In this document: piece by piece, positions 7,066-15,344 of the stretch
Layout of the letters: each line of letters begins with the position of its first letter
Position numbering within the stretch: position 1 is the first letter of the stretch
Assembly: GCA_003224835.1 (NCBI GenBank)
Contig: QHZX01000352.1
Span: 1-31,922, forward strand
Origin: Acidobacteriota bacterium
Lineage (GTDB): Bacteria; Acidobacteriota; Terriglobia; Terriglobales; Acidobacteriaceae
Reading direction: 5' to 3'
Length of the DNA stretch: 31,922 nucleotides
Translations under genes and position numbers: made by a program
The notes under the pieces: generated by a model
What the model was told of the DNA's origin: nothing
Database searches by the model: none
The model's input: only the letters and a program-made list of their open reading frames with translations

Positions 7066-8988
7066 GTGGCCACTTACCCTTCGTCTTCCTTGGTGCGCTT
7101 CGACGACTTCGAGCTTGACTTGCGCACCGGCGAATTACGCCGCGACGGCGTTTCTTTGAATCTCCCGGCGCAGCCAGCCAAAATATTGGTGTTGCTGGTG
7201 GGCCGGGCCGGCGAGGTCGTCACTCGAAGCGAGCTGGCGGAACAAGTCTGGGGCGGCGACACTTTCGTAAATTTTGATCAAGGCCTGAACTTCGCGGTCC
7301 GGCAAATCCGCGCGGCTTTGGGAGACGACTCCGACACACCTCGCTTTATCGAGACCCTGCCCAAGCGCGGCTACCGTTTCATCGCCTCGGTAAGCAAAAG
7401 CGAGACATCTGCTGTGCTGGCGCCAGTTGCCGCGCAGGCTTCTCGGCAGCATCACAAAGCCGCTTGGCGAATTCCAGTCGCTCTGATAGCGCTGGTAGCT
7501 ATTGTCTTGAGCCTCCTACTTGTCTGGAGCCAACTCCGTGCGCAACGGCTGGGCGGAACCCATCGAATTGAATCCCTCGCCGTGCTTCCGCTACACAATC
7601 TTTCGCGTGATCCGGAGCAGGAGTACTTCAGCGACGGCATGACCGACGAATTAATCACCGAGCTTGCCAAGGTCAGCACACTGAGGGTCATCTCTCATAC
7701 ATCGGTCGAGCGATATAAACAGACGAAAAGAACGTTGCGGGACATCGCCCAGGAACTCGGCGTTGATGCGGTCGTCGAAGGCACGATTATGCGTTCCGGG
7801 GACCGGGTTCGAATCACCGCGCAATTGATCGATGCCCGGTCGGATAAACATCTTTGGGCCGAGAGTTATGAACGGGAGCTAGGCCATTCGGAAGGCCGCA
7901 GCTACGAGGGCAATGTGGTAGATCTAATTCGCCTTCAAAGTGAAGTCGCTCGTTCAATAACTGATGAAATCGCAGAGAGCCTGAAGCCCAACGCAAACGC
8001 GCAGTTGAACCCTGATCGGGCTGTAACTCCCGAAGCCTATGATTTGTACCTGAGAGGGTTGTACTTTTCTGGCAGACTCAGTCCCGATAATTTGCAGAAA
8101 GCATTCGGCTACTTCAATCAGGCGATTGAAAAAGATCGAAGCTTTGCCCCAGCTTATGCGGGTTTGGCGGAGTCATACGGCTGGGCGGCTGGCTTATATT
8201 TTCTTCCCACACAAGTAGGGCTCCAGAAATCGGAAGTTGCCGCAACTAAAGCTCTGGAGATTGATCCAAATTCGGGGATGGCGCATCACGCCATGGCCTG
8301 GGTCAAATACGCTCGCTACTGGGACTTCCCCGGGGCGGAACGCGAATTCCAGCGCGCCATCGAACTCAACCGCAACAACGTTACCGCGCACGTCTGGTAT
8401 GGAATGTATTTAGCTCAGAGGCAGCGCACTGCCGAGTCGTGGTCAGAAATGCAACGCGCCAAACAATTGGATCCATTTTCTTCAATCGTTAATTCTCTTG
8501 CCATGACCCCGCTTCTCACATCTCACCAATACGACCGATTGATAGAAGAGGCCAGCCTTGGGCTTAAGACCGATCCCAATGATGGAGTGCTGAATTGGCT
8601 GTTGACGTCAGCTTATGAGCAAAAGGGAAACCTCGCCGATGCGATTGACCAGCAAGAGAAGCAGGCTGTTGCCTACGGCGAAGAGCCCCAGCGCGCAAAG
8701 AAGGAGTTTTCCGCCCTCCGACAGGAGTTTTCCGCGAAAGGAGCGCGCGCGTATTGGATGAGTCGGCAGAAATCTCTCGCCGCAACTGCCTGGACAGATC
8801 CCTTCGACATTGCGGTGGTCCAAGCGCGGTTGGGCGAAAGCGATGCCATGTTCGCGAACCTGGATAAGGCTTATCAGCAACGCTCTGCCGCACTTCTTTA
8901 TTGGGAGCAAACTCAACCCGCCTTTGACCGCTTCCGCACAGACTCCCGCTTTCAGAATTTCGCTCGCCACGCAGGTCTGGTTCAGTAA
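7066..8988 (+). CDS. CadC-like winged-helix regulator with TolB/FlgO-like and TPR domains
   Basis: I choose the GTG at 7066 (640 aa) because CGGGAG lies 4-5 bases upstream; a GTG at 7042 would add 8 residues. Residues ~10-110 form an OmpR/PhoB-type winged helix (VRFDDFELDLRTGELRRDG ... TLPKRGYRF), which binds DNA. One membrane helix follows at about 134-155 (IPVALIALVAIVLSLLLVW). Residues ~167-270 resemble the TolB/FlgO-like domain (SLAVLPLHNLSRDPEQEYFS, VVEGTIMRSGDRVRITAQLI), and the rest is TPR-type helical repeats. The arrangement is that of membrane-anchored one-component regulators expanded in Acidobacteriota: cytoplasmic DNA binding with an outside sensor or interaction part. Ligand and targets are unknown. 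It has its own probable promoter and is not coupled to the next gene. Confidence 0.9.
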   Translation: MATYPSSSLVRFDDFELDLRTGELRRDGVSLNLPAQPAKILVLLVGRAGEVVTRSELAEQVWGGDTFVNFDQGLNFAVRQIRAALGDDSDTPRFIETLPKRGYRFIASVSKSETSAVLAPVAAQASRQHHKAAWRIPVALIALVAIVLSLLLVWSQLRAQRLGGTHRIESLAVLPLHNLSRDPEQEYFSDGMTDELITELAKVSTLRVISHTSVERYKQTKRTLRDIAQELGVDAVVEGTIMRSGDRVRITAQLIDARSDKHLWAESYERELGHSEGRSYEGNVVDLIRLQSEVARSITDEIAESLKPNANAQLNPDRAVTPEAYDLYLRGLYFSGRLSPDNLQKAFGYFNQAIEKDRSFAPAYAGLAESYGWAAGLYFLPTQVGLQKSEVAATKALEIDPNSGMAHHAMAWVKYARYWDFPGAEREFQRAIELNRNNVTAHVWYGMYLAQRQRTAESWSEMQRAKQLDPFSSIVNSLAMTPLLTSHQYDRLIEEASLGLKTDPNDGVLNWLLTSAYEQKGNLADAIDQQEKQAVAYGEEPQRAKKEFSALRQEFSAKGARAYWMSRQKSLAATAWTDPFDIAVVQARLGESDAMFANLDKAYQQRSAALLYWEQTQPAFDRFRTDSRFQNFARHAGLVQ

Positions 8989-9030
8989 AAACGCTCAATC
9001 AGTACGCACGCACTCCGGTGCGCCTGGCAC

Positions 9031-9060
9031 TTGACCTGAGAGCCGGGAAGGCAATAAATA
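9031..9060 (+). promoter_or_regulatory. Possible promoter of the LysW-like gene pair
   Basis: TTGACC (9031-9036, five of six consensus bases) is followed after 18 bp by TAAATA (9055-9060). The predicted transcript would start about 38 bases before the ATG at 9105. The -10 box is weak. Confidence 0.35.
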
Positions 9061-9104
9061 TACAAACGTGCAATCATAAAACCGAGGCACCGATCGGAGG
9101 GGCT

Positions 9105-9302
9105 ATGCTGTACTGTCCAGAGTGCGAGACCAGCTTTGATATTGAAGACGACGAGGTCGATGAAGGCGAGGTCATTACTTGCACTGAGTGCGGCAGCGAC
9201 TTCGAAGTGACGACGCTGAATCCCGTTGAGCTTAAACCGGTGGAAGAAGAGTACGAGGAAGATGACGAGGAAGAAGAAACCGAAGACGGCGACTACTCCT
9301 AG
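9105..9302 (+). CDS. LysW-like zinc-ribbon protein, 65 aa
   Basis: The ATG at 9105 has a strong GGAGGGG ribosome-binding site; an in-frame upstream start at 9018 would add residues unlike the family. The protein starts MLYCPECETSFDIEDDEVDE, has a second Cys pair (CTECG), then a very acidic tail. This matches LysW/ArgW amino-carrier proteins in zinc ribbon, acidity and length. Real LysW ends in EDWGE, whose terminal Glu gamma-carboxyl carries the substrate in lysine/arginine synthesis. Here the tail ends EETEDGDYS, without that Glu, and no lysX, lysZ or lysY is nearby. I therefore call it a LysW-like paralogue with a probably different, binding or regulatory, role. Its last 41 bp overlap the next gene. 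Confidence 0.75.
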   Translation: MLYCPECETSFDIEDDEVDEGEVITCTECGSDFEVTTLNPVELKPVEEEYEEDDEEEETEDGDYS

Positions 9303-9708
9303 CCCCAAATCTGCACGCATCCTCCCCTCGCGATTTTTTATCTCCCTCATATTTATCCTGACAATGTTTGGTTTGCTGATCGGTAGCCCGTTGCGTGCCC
9401 GCGATCGAGCGAAGACGGCTCCATATGCGTTGATCTCCGGGACTGTGTGGGGGCCGGACGATCGCCCTGTGTATGGCGTAGAGGTGAAGATCCGATTAGC
9501 AGCGGAGAGAAAACCGCGCTGGAAAGTTTACTCCAACCGATTAGGAGAATTTGAACAGCGGGTGCCTGCGGGAAAACGGGATTATGTGCTGTGGACGGAT
9601 TTGAAAGGCTACAAAAGCCGTATCTACAAGCACTTGCAGCCTGGGCCGAAGGTTACCGTCCATACTGAAGGTGACGAGCGCGTAAATACCGGTCTGCATC
9701 TAAAATAG
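9262..9708 (+). CDS. Membrane-anchored transthyretin-like (CarboxypepD_reg-type) protein
   Basis: The ATG at 9262 (148 aa) lies inside the LysW-like gene in another frame, with AGGAAG just upstream, so translation is probably coupled. A basic N-terminus (MTRKKKPK) is followed by a membrane helix or uncleaved signal (FFISLIFILTMFGLLIGSPL). The rest is one beta-sandwich of the carboxypeptidase-regulatory type (ISGTVWGPDDRPVYGVEVKI, then GEFEQRVPAG and a DYVLWTDLKGY strand). Such domains act outside the membrane, often in envelope or surface proteins. The next gene, 30 bp further on, encodes a similar single-domain protein, so the two may work together. Function is not known. Confidence 0.75.
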   Translation: MTRKKKPKTATTPSPKSARILPSRFFISLIFILTMFGLLIGSPLRARDRAKTAPYALISGTVWGPDDRPVYGVEVKIRLAAERKPRWKVYSNRLGEFEQRVPAGKRDYVLWTDLKGYKSRIYKHLQPGPKVTVHTEGDERVNTGLHLK

Positions 9709-9738
9709 CAGCAACTCAGGTTGAGCCATGGAGATGGA

Positions 9739-10119
9739 ATGACGACGACTCAGATGCTGGTGAGAGGATTTCAAATTAGCGCCATCTGCACGTTTGCCTT
9801 AGCGCTGATTGCGGAGCCGTGCGCGTTCGCCAAAGAGAAGAAAGACGCGACTCCGGGGCGTCTGCTCACAGGCAAAGTCCTGGACAAACAGGACAATGCT
9901 GTTATCAATGCCGTGGTTTATGTGACCGATACGCGCACGCGGGCGGTCAAGACCTATATCGTCGGACCAGATGGTATCTACCGCTTTCCGGCGCTAGCGA
10001 CCAATGTGGATTATGAGGTATATGCGCAGTCGAATGGGAAGAGCAGTGATACAAAACGTATGAGCCAATTCGACGACCGCAAAGTTGTGGATATTGTTCT
10101 GCGGATCGACACCAGGTAA
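9739..10119 (+). CDS. Secreted transthyretin-like (CarboxypepD_reg-type) protein, 126 aa
   Basis: I choose the ATG at 9739, preceded by GGAGATGGA. The N-terminus (MTTTQMLVRGFQISAICTFA) continues as a signal peptide ending near AFAKEK. The mature protein, about 95 residues, is a single beta-sandwich: LLTGKVLDKQDNAVINAVVY, TYIVGPDGIYRFPAL, and DYEVYAQSNGKSS. This is the carboxypeptidase-regulatory-like pattern with the typical G-x-Y-x-F turn. It lies 30 bp downstream of a paralogous gene on the same strand, probably as the last gene of a three-gene unit starting with the LysW-like gene. No enzymatic residues are apparent. Confidence 0.75.
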   Translation: MTTTQMLVRGFQISAICTFALALIAEPCAFAKEKKDATPGRLLTGKVLDKQDNAVINAVVYVTDTRTRAVKTYIVGPDGIYRFPALATNVDYEVYAQSNGKSSDTKRMSQFDDRKVVDIVLRIDTR

Positions 10120-10150
10120 AAAATAATTCGGCCGCTGGGACGACAGCTAA

Positions 10151-10540
10151 TTACTGCCTTAATCCCATCCACTTTTCCGAAACCACAATTGAGTTTCCCG
10201 GATTCTGCGGGTCGTAGCGGACTGACGTTGGCAATCCCAAGCGGCATGAGTGCAGATTGATGTGCTGCCGCAGATTTGTGACATCTTGCGAAGCTTCGTA
10301 AGAAACTCCGCCCACGTCGTATTGAAAAATCAAATGGGTTGCCGGAGCGTGACCGTTCTGGGCAAGCTCCTGAACATCAATGACGGTACCGTCGGTGATG
10401 CGGCCGATTTGGTTGAGCCACTCGCGCCGGTGGAGTTCGATCTCAGCCGGGCTTTTCTTGCGTCGGCCAAACATCAAGTATGCGACGAACGCAGCACTCG
10501 CGCCGCCCGCAAGCAGGGTGTAAAGACGAAAGGGGAACAT
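10151..10540 (-). CDS. DUF3592-like membrane protein, 129 aa
   Basis: The frame starts with the ATG at 10540, without a clear ribosome-binding site. An N-terminal membrane helix (YTLLAGGASAAFVAYLMFG) precedes a basic, helical linker. The following ~80 residues form a beta-rich domain (ITDGTVIDVQEL, HLIFQYDVGGVSYEAS, LPTSVRYDPQNPGNSIV). The SVRYDPxNP motif near the end is characteristic of DUF3592 proteins, whose function is unknown. The gene converges on the transthyretin-like unit with a 31-bp gap and lies about 190 bp from the M23 peptidase gene. Confidence 0.7.
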   Translation of the reverse strand: MFPFRLYTLLAGGASAAFVAYLMFGRRKKSPAEIELHRREWLNQIGRITDGTVIDVQELAQNGHAPATHLIFQYDVGGVSYEASQDVTNLRQHINLHSCRLGLPTSVRYDPQNPGNSIVVSEKWMGLRQ

Positions 10541-10729
10541 AATTTTTGGATGAGAGCCCAGGAGGCCCTGCTCTTCAATTAAGAATAATCGCAGAACCGC
10601 GCTGAGAAAAGACCCTGGTTAGTTACGAAGGTTGAAGAGATTACTGGAACAAGGCGCGTGGAGATCCGAATACTGTGGCTTTTTGTTATTGGCTGAATGC
10701 CGACTGCTGAATACTAAATGCTAGCTCTT

Positions 10730-11641
10730 CTAGCTTCCCGCGGCGAATCCGCCGACGTGCGCGTAGGTAGTGCGCAGATATTTATGCGGATTGACCGGAG
10801 TATCGTTGATGCGCACTTCGTAGTGGAGGTGTGGTCCGGTGCTGCGGCCGGTATCGCCAACATAGCCGATAGTATCGCCGCGATGAATGCGTTCGCCGGC
10901 GAAGACCGCGACGCTCTTCATATGTCCATAGCGTGTAGTGATGCCATGGCCATGGTCGAGAACTACAGCGCGTCCATATCCGCCCATGAAATCGGCAAAC
11001 GTCACGGTGGCGTCCGCGGGGGCCATGATCGGCTGCCCAATGGTCGCTCCAATATCAATGCCGGAATGGAATGCGCCTTCACCGTTAAACGGATCTATGC
11101 GTTCACCAAAAGCTGCCGTAATCGGGCCTTCCACCGGCCACAAATTCGGAGCCGAGTTAGCGCGAATCCAATCAGCCGTGGTCACGTTGCGCGTGAGCCC
11201 AAGCGTCAGGCCAGCGGTGGTCGCACCGCTCAGCGCGGTCGTTCTCAAGGTGGCTAGTCGATCTATAGACGAGTTGACCTGCTCAGTCTGAACTCTGTCA
11301 GACGAAGGAGCCATGAGCACCGGATCGGGCTTCAAACCGTAAAGCGAGGAGACTTCATTGGCGAGCGATCCCAGGGACGCGACTTGCATGTCCCGCTCTT
11401 TGGCAACCTGCTCCAGGTGTGTGTAGCGGCTCCTGAGGTCATCTTTTTCGGCGCGGAGTTCGTTGTATTTCGAAGTCTTCAACAGCATGCGCATGTATGA
11501 CTGCGCCAGGCCGGTCAGCCCAAAAAGCCCGACTGCGGCGCCGGCGACAAAGACATACAGGTAATGAATAGGGATTGGAATCTTGCGCAGCTGGCCGTCC
11601 GCTCCGCGCGTCACAAAAAGAATGTAAAAGCGTTTACGCAA
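10730..11641 (-). CDS. M23 (LytM-type) peptidoglycan endopeptidase
   Basis: The start is a TTG at 11641 (an in-frame TAG lies 18 bases upstream), giving 303 aa beginning with RKRFYILFVTR. A membrane helix (~25-47) anchors the protein in the inner membrane. A coiled coil (~55-95) follows, then the M23 metallopeptidase domain (~165-290). The zinc ligands are visible: H192 and D196 in HSGIDIG and H273 in GPHLHYE, with a further His in YGHM (H240). All catalytic residues are present, so it should cut peptidoglycan cross-bridges. The coiled-coil/M23 arrangement resembles EnvC/NlpD/MepM-type division or elongation factors, but I cannot say which. It stands alone. Confidence 0.9.
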   Translation of the reverse strand: MRKRFYILFVTRGADGQLRKIPIPIHYLYVFVAGAAVGLFGLTGLAQSYMRMLLKTSKYNELRAEKDDLRSRYTHLEQVAKERDMQVASLGSLANEVSSLYGLKPDPVLMAPSSDRVQTEQVNSSIDRLATLRTTALSGATTAGLTLGLTRNVTTADWIRANSAPNLWPVEGPITAAFGERIDPFNGEGAFHSGIDIGATIGQPIMAPADATVTFADFMGGYGRAVVLDHGHGITTRYGHMKSVAVFAGERIHRGDTIGYVGDTGRSTGPHLHYEVRINDTPVNPHKYLRTTYAHVGGFAAGS

Positions 11642-12127
11642 TGTTGTCTGGTTCCTCTATGGCCAGAATAGGAGCAACTGGCATTCCGTTCCGGCCTCGA
11701 ACACGCATTTGCCTTGCACCGAAGGCCTAAAATGCGCCCCTCTACGCCTGGACCAGATCACGCCCAAACTGACTATTCCGCATAACCCAAAGCGGATTCA
11801 GTACTTAGCTCGACCACAGATTTTCGGGAGACTGCTTGGAGTAACGGTAGCAAAGCACTTCCACCATGTCAACGAGACACACGCGATTTCTTCGGTTACA
11901 AACGGCAGGTAACCAGGCGTGACCATAAGGCCAGTGTCCATTCCGGAACCACGTGACGAAAGTACCTTCCAGCCGATTCTGGCTACCCGAACGGCATCTG
12001 GGCTGGGGTAAAACTTGCGAGTCGGTATGTAGATGTCACTCGAAAAGTCCAGGTTGCACATGGATTACCCGCTCCGAAGGAACCGACTTTTGGACTCCCA
12101 GAGACTTCCGAATATGATGAATTCGTC
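11642..12127. other. 486-bp intergenic region between the M23 gene and thiL
   Basis: The two flanking genes diverge, so promoters are expected here. Short open frames exist on both strands but have no ribosome-binding site, coding-like composition or recognisable domain. TATGAT at 12113-12118 could be a -10 box for thiL, which would make that mRNA nearly leaderless. I find no tRNA, riboswitch or terminator. Confidence 0.4.
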
Positions 12128-13141
12128 TTGCCGCTGCCAGAAAAGTCGCTCATTGCCCAAATCCGGCGTGTGGCCGCAAGGCATGTTTTTGCTCCGGCAC
12201 AGAGGCGCGAAGCGCGTCACAGCAGGACGACAAAAAATGGCGATGTAGTGACTGGAATTGGCGACGATTGCGCCGTTCTGCGGCTTCCGTCCGGTCACGA
12301 CTTACTTACAACGACAGACTTCAGCCTGGAAGGTGTGCACTTTCGCCGGGCCTGGCACCCGCCTGATTCGGTCGGACATCGGTGTCTGGCACGCGGTCTC
12401 AGCGACATTGCCGCGATGGGAGGGGAGCCGATTGCTGCTTTCCTGTCACTAGCTCTTCCCCCAAAGCTGCCACAATCGTGGGTCAACGGTTTTATGAAGG
12501 GCTTGCTAAGACTGGCCGGTGAATTCGTGGTGCCGCTTGCTGGCGGTGATACTGCGCAATCGCCATCTGGCGTTCTGGCGGATATCGTCGTTCTGGGCTC
12601 TGTGCCAAAAGGTAAAGCAGTGTCGCGCTCCGGCGCGCGACCGGGAGATCGAATTTACGTCACCGGGGATTTGGGTGGGTCTGCGGCAGCACTAGACTTG
12701 TTATCTTTGAAACGGAAGAAGCTCGCACCGAAGCAGTTCCCAAAACATTTTTTTCCCGAGCCGAAGATTCAGCAAGGACAGTTCCTTCGCTCGAAAAACA
12801 TCGCTTCTTCCATGATCGACATCAGTGACGGTCTTTCCACGGACCTCAACCATATTTGTGAAGAGAGCGGAGTGGGCGCGGAGCTTTGGGCAGAGACAAT
12901 ACCGCGCGGGACGCTTGGAACAACGCGCAAGCCAGTCGACCTAAACTTCGCGCTTCACGGGGGCGAAGATTACGAACTCTTGTTTACGGCTCGCCCGCAA
13001 CATTGTGTGCCTTCATCAATTTCAGGCACTTCCGTGACCTGCATTGGTGAGATCACCCGGCGCAAGCAGGTGTTTGTTCTCAAATCCGGCGTGCGTTCCA
13101 GGCTCAAACCGCACGGCTGGGAGCACTTTCGGTATCAGTAA
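12128..13141 (+). CDS. thiL: Thiamine-monophosphate kinase
   Basis: ThiL phosphorylates thiamine monophosphate to thiamine pyrophosphate with ATP, the last step of cofactor synthesis. The product is 337 aa from a TTG at 12128 (PLPEKSLIAQIRR follows, as in relatives); no ribosome-binding site is visible. Family motifs are present in order: GDDCAVLR, TTTDFSLEGVHF, LARGLSDIAAMGG, LAGGDTAQS, SGARPGDRIYVTGDLGGSA, MIDISDGLSTDL and LHGGEDYELLFT. These cover the acidic Mg2+/phosphate-binding sites of the AIR-synthase-like fold. The 2-oxoglutarate dehydrogenase E1 encoded in this window uses its product, but that gene is about 5 kb away and not co-transcribed. A TPP riboswitch is not apparent upstream. 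Confidence 0.93.
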   Translation: MPLPEKSLIAQIRRVAARHVFAPAQRREARHSRTTKNGDVVTGIGDDCAVLRLPSGHDLLTTTDFSLEGVHFRRAWHPPDSVGHRCLARGLSDIAAMGGEPIAAFLSLALPPKLPQSWVNGFMKGLLRLAGEFVVPLAGGDTAQSPSGVLADIVVLGSVPKGKAVSRSGARPGDRIYVTGDLGGSAAALDLLSLKRKKLAPKQFPKHFFPEPKIQQGQFLRSKNIASSMIDISDGLSTDLNHICEESGVGAELWAETIPRGTLGTTRKPVDLNFALHGGEDYELLFTARPQHCVPSSISGTSVTCIGEITRRKQVFVLKSGVRSRLKPHGWEHFRYQ

Positions 13142-13277
13142 AGTTCCCCATCAACAAACCAAAGATACCTGAGAACCAAACTCAGGTGCGGCTTCCAGCC
13201 AACTGCGCGCAGCAGTGCTCATCCAATTGATGCACCCAGCAAGAACACCCAAGAAAGGTGCCTTCATAGAGGGAATC

Positions 13278-14597
13278 ATGCATCGCTTAGAAAAGTTCTT
13301 CGCTCTCTTCATCCTTTTCACAACAGTCATTTTGTTAAGCAACTGCGGCGGAGTTTCATCCGGTAAGTCCGGCAACTCGGGGACCACATCTTCCGGTGGC
13401 GGATCGGGCTCGGGCTCGGGCGGCGGCTCAGGTTCGGGCGGCGGCTCAGGTTCAGGTGGAAGTGGCAGCGGTCAGAGTGTTCCGGGTTACGGTGAAGGCA
13501 TCGGCGCTTCAGGCCAAACCAGCGCGCCGATGTTTTTGTATGCCAATCCGCTTCCCGGTGGTGGGCCATATGCGGCAGATATCCAGTCGAATGGGGTACT
13601 CAAGTTAACGGCCGGCGGCTCCGCCAATAACGTCAATCCGGAGACTCTCGCCATCGATCCTTCCGGCTCCTTTATCTTCCAGACAGCGGTTGGGTTTAAT
13701 GGAGGGACGCAGGGCGGGATTTTCGTCTATGCCATCAACCGCTCGAACGGCTCGTTAGGCAACGCGATCGGCTCATATTTAACCGGACAGGCGTTTTACT
13801 CGGACATCGTAGACAACAAAGGAAAATTTTTATATGCGCTCAGTACGAATGGAGTTTACGCGTTCAGCATTCAAACGGGCACCGGAGTTCTAACCCCAAT
13901 TCCCGGCTCTCCCTTCGCGGCTGCTGGCGCGAGCTCGGCGGGATTTCCGCTGCCTGCAAGTCTCATGGCCGTGGACCAAACCGATCAATTCTTATATGTC
14001 TCCACGAGCGCAGGCATTTCGGGATTCACGATTGATCAGAATACCGGAGTATTGACTTCGATGGCAGGATCTCCATTCGGCGCAGATGTATCCAAGCCGT
14101 GGACGATCGTGATCACGCCAACTAACTCGTATCTTTACGAGCTTCAATCCCAAGACGACAAGAGCATATTCGCCTATAGCATCGATCAGACTTCGGGGGT
14201 GCTGAAACCGATCACTGGGTCTCCATTCAATGCGGGAACCTGCGGCACTATGGTTGCTCCTGGGACGATTGGAATTCCCGGCCCAGACAATATGACCATC
14301 GCCAGCGCAGGGAAGTTCATGTACGACAACTGCGGAATTTATTCTATTAATGAGAGCACCGGCGCTATCGCGCAAGTCTCGAATCTCGGGCCCGGCGACT
14401 GGCCTGTGATCAGCCCGACCGGAGACTTCCTTTGGGCCCTCACGGGGGATCAGGAAGCCTGCTTTAATTGCGATATAGGCATTACGACTTATCACGTGGA
14501 CGCAAACACGGGCTCGTTGACGCCGGTACCGAACTCGTTCCTTTCGCTTACAAATTCTGAAGTTGGAAGCGTCGCGAGTTTGGCTATCACAAAGTAG
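13278..14597 (+). CDS. Beta-propeller lipoprotein (lactonase-like fold), 439 aa
   Basis: The ATG at 13278 is preceded by AGAGGGA; a TTG/ATG series upstream from 13215 adds non-signal residues. The N-terminus (MHRLEKFFALFILFTTVILL) ends in LLSNCGG, a probable lipobox with C24 as the lipidated residue. A low-complexity Gly/Ser linker (~35-65) leads to repeated ~50-residue units with the pattern FLYVST..ISGFTIDQNTGVLT..GSPF. These are blades of a seven-bladed propeller of the 6-phosphogluconolactonase-like (PF10282) type. Many acidobacterial surface proteins share this fold and are not proven enzymes. I infer an extracytoplasmic, membrane-anchored binding or scaffold role; enzymatic activity is unsupported. 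Confidence 0.8.
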   Translation: MHRLEKFFALFILFTTVILLSNCGGVSSGKSGNSGTTSSGGGSGSGSGGGSGSGGGSGSGGSGSGQSVPGYGEGIGASGQTSAPMFLYANPLPGGGPYAADIQSNGVLKLTAGGSANNVNPETLAIDPSGSFIFQTAVGFNGGTQGGIFVYAINRSNGSLGNAIGSYLTGQAFYSDIVDNKGKFLYALSTNGVYAFSIQTGTGVLTPIPGSPFAAAGASSAGFPLPASLMAVDQTDQFLYVSTSAGISGFTIDQNTGVLTSMAGSPFGADVSKPWTIVITPTNSYLYELQSQDDKSIFAYSIDQTSGVLKPITGSPFNAGTCGTMVAPGTIGIPGPDNMTIASAGKFMYDNCGIYSINESTGAIAQVSNLGPGDWPVISPTGDFLWALTGDQEACFNCDIGITTYHVDANTGSLTPVPNSFLSLTNSEVGSVASLAITK

Positions 14598-14661
14598 GCC
14601 GTGACTTTGGTTACCGAACTCCCCTAGCTAAGTTCGCGATTGCGGGACTACAGTTAAGTTC

Positions 14662-15249
14662 ATGTCGTCCCGCATCGTTTCCTTTTTGCTCTTTGCATGG
14701 TTGGGCTTTCCGTTGGCCGTTGCGCAGAACAGCGCTCCTGTCTCCGCCCCCGCCGCAGTCGATAATGCGTTCATCCATCAGCAGTTTGGCGGCTCGTGTT
14801 CTATGGAGCCGAACTTCGCGCCCATGGTTGCAGACTTGAACAACGATGGGGTTGAAGACATCGTCATCGTCGCCCGCTGCAAGAATGCGCTTATTGATCA
14901 GGGCGAAAACAATTACAAAGTAGTCGATCCCATGGACTCGTTCTATGGTTACGGCAACCCAGCGATCACGACCAGCTTTGCCCCGGACGATCCCAAGCTG
15001 CGAGGAGTTGCTCTGCTGGTGATACATGGCGCCGGGACCGATGCCTGGCGCTCGGCGGCCCCGCAGGCGAAGTTCGTAATCATTAACCTTCCCGTAAAAA
15101 CCCTTACGACCAAAAGGATGAAAGTGAAGCGAAAGAAGGTCGCCAACGCCATTTATGTAGAAGAAGCGGGCGCCGACCAGATGACCTCCGCCATCTTTTG
15201 GGATGGAAAGAAGTACCGCTATGAGCCGATGGGCTCGAGCATGGAATAA
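14662..15249 (+). CDS. Secreted protein with FG-GAP/VCBS-like calcium motif, 195 aa
   Basis: The ATG at 14662 starts a signal peptide (MSSRIVSFLLFAWLGFPLAV, cleavage likely after AVAQ). The mature protein contains VADLNNDGVEDIVIV at about residues 57-71, the D-x-N-x-D-G-x-x-D pattern typical of calcium loops in FG-GAP repeats. Only one such repeat is present, so this is not a full integrin-like propeller. The remainder includes a basic stretch (TTKRMKVKRKKVANAIYVEE) and ends FWDGKKYRYEPMGSSME, as in secreted proteins that compare a measured value. I do not recognise the family. The next gene, also secreted, follows about 95 bp later and may be co-transcribed. Confidence 0.7.
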   Translation: MSSRIVSFLLFAWLGFPLAVAQNSAPVSAPAAVDNAFIHQQFGGSCSMEPNFAPMVADLNNDGVEDIVIVARCKNALIDQGENNYKVVDPMDSFYGYGNPAITTSFAPDDPKLRGVALLVIHGAGTDAWRSAAPQAKFVIINLPVKTLTTKRMKVKRKKVANAIYVEEAGADQMTSAIFWDGKKYRYEPMGSSME

Positions 15250-15344
15250 GGACGTTCTCTGCAAGCTCTCTGCGCGAAGCTATAACTCCATCTTTCTTGA
15301 GCATTGTGTAGCGGCAACCTGCCTGGCTGGTATCCTACGCAGCG

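Noticed and set aside
9105..9302. True LysW of a lysine/arginine AmCP pathway
   Set aside because: The C-terminal EDWGE is missing and no lysX, lysZ, lysY or argE-type gene is near.
11798..12061. Minus-strand 87-aa frame between the M23 gene and thiL
   Set aside because: No ribosome-binding site, no homology I recognise and no coding-like composition; it overlaps short frames on the other strand.
12128..12200. A TPP riboswitch before thiL
   Set aside because: I could not find the conserved CUGAGA and ACCUGA-type core elements in the upstream region.
13396..13480. Tandem repeat or CRISPR-like pattern in Gly/Ser-coding DNA
   Set aside because: The repetition is explained by the low-complexity Gly/Ser linker of the lipoprotein; there are no spacers.
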